Below, piece by piece: positions 59,946 to 64,000 of a stretch of 64,000 bases of DNA. A program made the translations under genes and the position numbers. Numbering within the stretch: position 1 is the first letter of the stretch; each line of letters starts with the position of its first letter. A model generated the notes under the pieces. That model ran no database searches. It was not told the DNA's origin and was given only the letters and a program-made list of their open reading frames with translations. Source of the DNA: Gemmatimonadota bacterium (GTDB taxonomy: Bacteria; Gemmatimonadota; Gemmatimonadetes; Longimicrobiales; Gaopeijiaceae); the NCBI GenBank assembly GCA_009692205.1, contig SHZR01000014.1:1-64000 (forward strand), read 5' to 3'.

Positions 59946-60469
59946 TAAGGACCTCTCCGGCGAGCCTGCAGGTCTTGGTGAAAATCCGGAAAACCAATGT
60001 TTCCGGCCGAAGTTTCGAAAGTCAAGTTTTGCTCGGGGGGTGGAGGGTGACCTTCCCACAATGGAGCGATGTTCGGCCGTTCCCAGACAACCGAGTTTCC
60101 GAAACTATAGGTCCTGAGACGCGCCCGAAAGTAGGCAAATCCGCGCGAATCACAGACCCCAGCCGCACGCCCGGACGCGTACGACGGGCGCTCCACGATC
60201 CCGCCGATCGCAGCGAAATTTGGGCGCCCGACAGGCCGTGCTGCCCGACCGCGACCCTAGGCTTGACCACCTCGGGACCCCCCATTACTATCGCCCCGTT
60301 TCTGCACTCTCCCCCGCAGGCTCCGCACGCCGGCCCGTTCCCTCCCTGTGGAATGCGCGTCAGCCGGCATTGAATCCGCACTCGACGACGTAACGTCGTT
60401 CTTCGACCTAGCCGCGTCTCAAGCGGCGATGCACCGGCTGGTCCCGCCGGCCCCTCCAACTGCCCTTTC
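59946..60469. other. Long intergenic region before rho
   Basis: A 524-bp stretch between the divergent hypothetical gene and rho. It contains a good promoter for rho (60263-60291), leaving an untranslated leader of about 170 nt. A small stem, ACGACG/CGTCGT (60382-60396), lies in the leader. No open frame with plausible codon use and no tRNA were found. Confidence 0.6.
60263..60291 (+). promoter_or_regulatory. Predicted sigma-70-type promoter of rho
   Basis: TTGACC (60263-60268) and TACTAT (60286-60291) are separated by exactly 17 bp. The match is close to the consensus and the orientation fits rho. Confidence 0.65.
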
Positions 60470-61729
60470 GTGGACATCGCAGAGCTCAAGAGCAAGAGCG
60501 TCGGAGAGCTGCAAGACCTCGCGGAGGAGTTGCACCTCAGCGACGTTACGGGACTTCGCAAGCAGGATCTGATCTTCCGTATCGAGCAGAACCTCCTCGA
60601 GTCGGAGGTTGTGTTGCACGCGGAGGGCGTGATGGAGACGCTCCCCGAGGGATACGGCTTCCTCAGGTCCGCGGACTGGAATTACCTCGCTGGGCCCGAC
60701 GACATCTACGTCAGTCCGTCGCAGATCAAGCGTTTCGCCCTCCGGACCGGCGACACGGTCAACGGGCAAGTTCGTCCACCCAAGAGCGGCGAGCGCTACC
60801 TGGCACTCCTCAAGGTCGAATCGATCAACGGGCTCGATCCCGAGCAGGCGCAGAATCGCGTCGAGTTCGACAACCTCCGGCCCCGCTACCCCGAGGAGCG
60901 ACTCAAGCTCGAGGTCGAGGGACCAGAGGGCGCGCTTGCCATGCGCGTGGTGGACTTGATCGCACCCATCGGGAAAGGCCAGCGAGGTCTCATCGTTTCG
61001 CCGCCGAAAGCGGGCAAGACGACGATTCTCCAGCAGATGGCCAACTCGATCTCGCGCAACTCCCCGGACGTCCACCTCATCGTGCTGCTCATCGATGAGC
61101 GCCCCGAGGAGGTGTCGGATATGGAGAAGCACGTGAGCGCCGAGGTGATCTCGTCGACCTTCGACGAGCCCGCGGAGCGGCACGTGCAGGTAGCGGAGAT
61201 CGTGCTGGAAAAGGTGAGACGCCTCGTAGAGCAGGGAGAGGATGTCGTGATCCTGCTCGACTCGATCACACGGCTCGCTCGCGCCTACAACACGACCATG
61301 CCGCACTCCGGCAGGATCCTCTCCGGAGGCGTCGACGCCAACGCTCTGCAGAGGCCCAAGAGGTTCTTCGGTGCCGCCCGCAACATCGAGGGCGGAGGCT
61401 CCCTCACGATCATCGCCACCGCGCTGATCGACACGGGCAGCCGCATGGACGAGGTCATCTTCGAGGAGTTCAAGGGCACCGGGAACATGGAGCTCATCCT
61501 CGACCGGGAGACCTCGGAGCGACGCATCTTCCCCGCGATCGACCTGAATCGCTCGGGCACCCGCAAGGAAGAGTTGCTCCTGAGCGACATCGAGCTCAAT
61601 CGCGTGTACCTGCTTCGCGGCTTTCTCGCGAGCATGCCGGCAACGGAGGCCATCGAGTTCCTGCTAGCGCGCATGGAGAAGACCAAGAACAACAAGGAGT
61701 TCTTGGAGTCCATGACTCGGGGGGAGTGA
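60470..61729 (+). CDS. rho: Transcription termination factor Rho
   Basis: A 419-residue hexameric RNA helicase starting at a GTG ([21 protein letters not shown]). The N-terminal Rho_N domain (1-45) and the RNA-binding cold-shock domain (about 50-120, [25 protein letters not shown]) precede the ATPase: Walker A PPKAGKTT near 181, Walker [17 protein letters not shown] near 260. Then [22 protein letters not shown] and the [10 protein letters not shown] end. No long lineage-specific insert separates the N-terminal domains. A ~170-nt leader suggests possible autoregulation. Confidence 0.97.
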   Translation: MDIAELKSKSVGELQDLAEELHLSDVTGLRKQDLIFRIEQNLLESEVVLHAEGVMETLPEGYGFLRSADWNYLAGPDDIYVSPSQIKRFALRTGDTVNGQVRPPKSGERYLALLKVESINGLDPEQAQNRVEFDNLRPRYPEERLKLEVEGPEGALAMRVVDLIAPIGKGQRGLIVSPPKAGKTTILQQMANSISRNSPDVHLIVLLIDERPEEVSDMEKHVSAEVISSTFDEPAERHVQVAEIVLEKVRRLVEQGEDVVILLDSITRLARAYNTTMPHSGRILSGGVDANALQRPKRFFGAARNIEGGGSLTIIATALIDTGSRMDEVIFEEFKGTGNMELILDRETSERRIFPAIDLNRSGTRKEELLLSDIELNRVYLLRGFLASMPATEAIEFLLARMEKTKNNKEFLESMTRGE

Positions 61730-61744
61730 GCAGGTTGGCCGGGC

Positions 61745-61853
61745 GGCGGGGGTGGCAGACTCGTCCCTCGGGCTCCGGCTGCCGCGGTTATTCGATCTGG
61801 TCGCAAACTCGGCTGCGGCAGAGTCGCCTCGGGACGAGCCTGCCACCCCCGCC
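61745..61853. repeat. 109-bp long inverted repeat downstream of rho
   Basis: The outer arms (61745-61767 and 61831-61853) are 23 nt long and match in 22 positions. An inner pair, CTGCCGC (61779-61785) with GCGGCAG (61815-61821), lies symmetrically inside. No T-run follows. It fills most of the 156 bp between the converging rho and DUF1080 genes. Confidence 0.85.
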
Positions 61854-61885
61854 GAAGGCCTCGCCGCTCACTGTGGGGGGGCTTC

Positions 61886-62473
61886 TCAGGTGAGCGGCCG
61901 GATCCGGACGTTGCGGAAGCGGACGGTGCCTGCGGCGTATTGGAGGGCGAACGGGCCGCTGGCGAAGAGATTGTTCGTCGCGTCGACGACCTGGGTGCCG
62001 TTCAGGGTCACCACCAGTCGGGTTCCCTCGGCCCTGATCAGGTAGGTGTTCCATCGGCCCGCGGCGTTGATCTGCGCGCTGGGCGAGGCCACCCACACGA
62101 TCCCTCCCGTCCGGTACGTCTGATCGGGACGGGTGTCGTAGATGTTGGCCTCGTAGCAGTTCCTGTCCGCGACGACCTGCGGGTTGGCGCACCGAATGAA
62201 GACTCCGCTGTTGGCGGGCTCATCCGCCCAGAACTCGAGGCTCAGCTCGAAGTCGTCGTAGACCTGCTCCGAGACCAGAAACCCGCTCCCGCTCGTGGCC
62301 GTGACGGCGCCCTCGCCCAGCTGCCAGTTGGCGGTTCCCAGGACCCTCCACCCGTCGAGGCTCGAGCCGTCCAGGAGCGTGGTCCATCCTCCCGACTGGG
62401 CGGCGGCGCCTGCTGGAAGTATGGCACCGAGCAGAAGGGCAAAGCGGGCGGCTCGCGCGAGTGGGCGTGTCAT
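61886..62473 (-). CDS. Exported DUF1080 (3-keto-disaccharide hydrolase-like) protein
   Basis: A 195-residue protein with a signal peptide (ARFALLLGAILPAGAAAQ). The mature part is a concanavalin-like DUF1080 domain: WTTLLDGSSLDGWRVLG near residue 30, YDDFELSLEFWADEPANSGVFIRC near 75, YEANIYDTRPDQTYRTGGI near 107, and FALQYAAGTVRFRNVRIRPL at the end. Such domains act on 3-keto-glycosides or bind carbohydrates in Planctomycetes and others. Standing alone. Confidence 0.92.
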   Translation of the reverse strand: MTRPLARAARFALLLGAILPAGAAAQSGGWTTLLDGSSLDGWRVLGTANWQLGEGAVTATSGSGFLVSEQVYDDFELSLEFWADEPANSGVFIRCANPQVVADRNCYEANIYDTRPDQTYRTGGIVWVASPSAQINAAGRWNTYLIRAEGTRLVVTLNGTQVVDATNNLFASGPFALQYAAGTVRFRNVRIRPLT

Positions 62474-62572
62474 ATCGGTGTTCTCCTCATGAGGGCATCG
62501 CGGCACGCTCCGGACCGTGCCGCGTCATCATAGGGCGGCGCCGGTGCTGGCGCACGAGGTCGCAGAGTTCTG

Positions 62573-62600
62573 TTGACATCCGAGCGGGAAGCTACAGAAT
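62573..62600 (+). promoter_or_regulatory. Predicted promoter for the beta-barrel gene
   Basis: TTGACA (62573-62578) is followed after 16 bp by CAGAAT (62595-62600), with an upstream TA giving TACAGAAT. The first usable start of the next gene, GTG 62605, lies almost at the expected transcription start. Confidence 0.45.
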
Positions 62601-62604
62601 TGCC

Positions 62605-63186
62605 GTGGAAACAAATGTTTACATCCCTTGCCTCACCCCTTGCTGGAGACGTAGAGCAAAGAAACGGACTTTGGTTCTGGCCCTCGGCCTGATGGTGGTA
62701 CCGGCGGTCGTGTCGGCGCAGTTGGAGATCGGCCTCGATGGCGGATTCACCTACTCGGACGTGGATGGTGCGACCGACGCCACGATCGGGTTCTCGGTTC
62801 CGACCTCGGGCGCGCGCGTGGCCTTCGCTGCTGGCGAGCAGTTGCTCATCGAGACGCGCCTCGGCCTCGATTGGCAGAAGGAAGGCGACGCCTCGGGGAG
62901 TCTCCTTTCGCTCCTCCCGGGCGTGAACTTCCTGGTGAACGAGCAGGTCTATGTGCGCGGCGAAGCAGGTCTGTCGCGCTTCAGCTTCGATGACGGCGTG
63001 AATCCGAGCGCCTCCGGCACGCAGTACATCTTCGGTGCGGCCGTCGGCATGCGCCGTGCGCTCGGCACGGGAGCGCTCCTGCGCCTCGAGGCCGGTGTCG
63101 ACAAGGCACTCGAGAACACGGGTGACGGCATCCCCTCGAGCCTCGACATGCACGCCACGATCGGCGTGTCGGCGGTCATCAACTAA
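62605..63186 (+). CDS. Small outer-membrane beta-barrel protein
   Basis: A 193-residue protein if read from the GTG at 62605. Its first ~20 residues precede a signal peptide (KKRTLVLALGLMVVPAVVSAQ). The mature part alternates strands (LEIGLDGGFTYSDVDGATDATIGFSV, EQLLIETRLGLDWQK, YVRGEAGLSRFSFDDG) and ends TIGVSAVIN, as in OmpA/OmpW-like 8-strand barrels. No start lies between the GTG and the signal region except a TTG within it, so the true start is open. Confidence 0.72.
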   Translation: METNVYIPCLTPCWRRRAKKRTLVLALGLMVVPAVVSAQLEIGLDGGFTYSDVDGATDATIGFSVPTSGARVAFAAGEQLLIETRLGLDWQKEGDASGSLLSLLPGVNFLVNEQVYVRGEAGLSRFSFDDGVNPSASGTQYIFGAAVGMRRALGTGALLRLEAGVDKALENTGDGIPSSLDMHATIGVSAVIN

Positions 63187-63228
63187 GCAGTCTGAAGGTA
63201 CGCAGCCGCGTTTAGCGGCTCGAAGCAC

Positions 63229-63262
63229 AGCGGCCCCGTCCACCTCGGTGGGCGGGGCCGCT
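63229..63262. terminator. Bidirectional hairpin terminator
   Basis: AGCGGCCCCGTCCACC pairs with GGTGGGCGGGGCCGCT around TCGG, 34 nt in all and almost perfect. It lies between the converging beta-barrel and phosphoribosyltransferase genes. A T-run is weak (CGCTTT), so efficiency is uncertain. Confidence 0.7.
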
Positions 63263-63270
63263 CGCTTTCG

Positions 63271-63789
63271 CTACTCGACCACGTCCCGGTAACGGGGGTT
63301 CACGACCAGTTCGTCGCCCTCGAAGACCTTCCGATCCCAGGGGAAGACGACCTCCGCGTCCATGGTGAGCGCGGTGTAGTCGGGCTTGTAGCCGCTGGTC
63401 CTGGCGAAGCTCGTCGCGGTGCGCACCTCGGCCGGGCGCTGGTCGCGCACGGCCGCGAGAGCGAGCCGCATGGTATCGCCCGAACTGGTGATCTCGTCGA
63501 CGATGAGCACGCGCTTGCCCTGCACTTCCCGCGGCACGTCCGAGAAGATCTCGGGGCGTTGGCGGACCTCGTCGTCGCCATCCCTCCGCGTGATCTGCAG
63601 AGAATAGAAGTCGACATCGAGGATGCAGGCCACGATCGCGGCGGGAATCACCCCCGCGCGTGCGATCCCGATGACGATCTCGGGGTCATAGTCGCGGGCC
63701 ACCCTGAGCGCGAGGGCACGACATAGCTCCCCGAACATGGCCCAGTCGAGATCCAGGAACTCGGTCGGTGTGGTCTCTGGCTTGGTCAT
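63271..63789 (-). CDS. Phosphoribosyltransferase
   Basis: A 172-residue type I enzyme from ATG 63789; an ATG at 63810 would add seven residues. The PRPP loop is intact: RVLIVDEITSSGDTMRLAL near residue 95. Also IVIGIARAGVIPAAIVACILDVDFYSLQITRRDGDDE and a late FPWDRKVFEGD. It is closest to hypoxanthine/xanthine-guanine-type (Gpt) enzymes but its base is not certain. Compare the broken relative at 6 kb, which lost this loop. Confidence 0.88.
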   Translation of the reverse strand: MTKPETTPTEFLDLDWAMFGELCRALALRVARDYDPEIVIGIARAGVIPAAIVACILDVDFYSLQITRRDGDDEVRQRPEIFSDVPREVQGKRVLIVDEITSSGDTMRLALAAVRDQRPAEVRTATSFARTSGYKPDYTALTMDAEVVFPWDRKVFEGDELVVNPRYRDVVE

Positions 63790-63893
63790 GTAGTAGTGGG
63801 GCTCGGGCATGTCGGAAGGTAAGCTCGCCGTTGCTGACCGGACACCCGGCCCGCCTCGTTGACCCCGCGTCGGGCGGTCGCGACCGTTCGGCC

Positions 63894-64000
63894 ATGCCCG
63901 AGTCCACCGCTGCCGCAGCCGAAAAGGTCCTCGAGGCCGCTCTGGCCGAGACCGGCGCCCGCGACCCGCGCGACTTCTACCGCGAGCGTCTCCGTGAGCT
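63894..64000 (+). CDS. N-terminal start of a hypothetical protein running off the window
   Basis: From the ATG at 63894 the frame reads MPESTAAAAEKVLEAALAE, then RDPRDFYRERLREL, an Ala/Glu-rich helical start, and continues past the end. No family can be assigned from 35 residues. It is divergent from the phosphoribosyltransferase gene with a 104-bp gap. Confidence 0.5.
   Translation, partial: MPESTAAAAEKVLEAALAETGARDPRDFYRERLRE

Overview
The window looks like a high-GC chromosome of an uncultured bacterium, most likely a member of Gemmatimonadota. This is inferred from the very high GC, the tight ATGA/TGATG gene overlaps, the relic of a protein kinase fused to a TolB/WD40-like tail, the relic of a MacB/FtsX-type permease, and many exported small proteins of the kind common in that phylum. 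No phage, IS element, integrase or CRISPR array was seen. One tRNA (Lys, CTT) lies at the left end.

Layout. 0-9 kb: unidentified C-terminal fragment, tRNA-Lys, heptad-repeat protein, DUF4159 protein, secreted alpha/beta hydrolase, a tetraheme cytochrome c with a cytochrome-b-like C-terminus, a fatty acid desaturase, two gene fragments fused out of frame at 6.15 kb, a DUF155/RMD1-like protein and ApbE. 9-14 kb: truncated P-type ATPase, glutaryl-CoA dehydrogenase, lipoprotein, a VapBC-type toxin-antitoxin pair, MsrB and a cupin. 14-21 kb: IlvE, then a four-gene operon (GT2, ChbG/HpnK deacetylase, two methyltransferases) divergent from a GT39-like membrane protein followed by a hotdog thioesterase. 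21-31 kb: U32 peptidase, DUF222-HNH, CcmH-like protein, an SDR/AlkA/O-methyltransferase operon, kinase and ATPase relics, and a sugar nucleotidyltransferase. 31-41 kb: SIMPL, DUF1499-like, lipoprotein and DUF445 genes; then TerB and an overlapping run TPR-OsmC-acyl-CoA synthetase-CutA-TPR-macro domain (the last frameshifted).

41-64 kb: a pterin operon (PTPS, FolE, SDR, QueD, Trm112-like protein) divergent from a metal-uptake operon (Cys/His-rich exported protein, outer-membrane protein, ZnuA, ZnuB, without an ATPase gene); endonuclease IV, fumarase, two SDRs (one pteridine-reductase-like), an FprA-type ferredoxin reductase, a hydrolase split by an in-frame stop, a decayed membrane glycosyltransferase, TrxB, an AI-2E transporter, Rho, DUF1080, a beta-barrel protein and a phosphoribosyltransferase.

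The most striking theme is the number of broken genes among ordinary housekeeping genes. They include two truncations, a scrambled junction, an internal deletion, two N-/C-terminal relics, two frameshifts and two nonsense codons. The other points worth following are the fused cytochrome, the tetrahydrobiopterin-like operon, the metal operon that lacks an ATPase, and a 109-bp inverted repeat downstream of rho.
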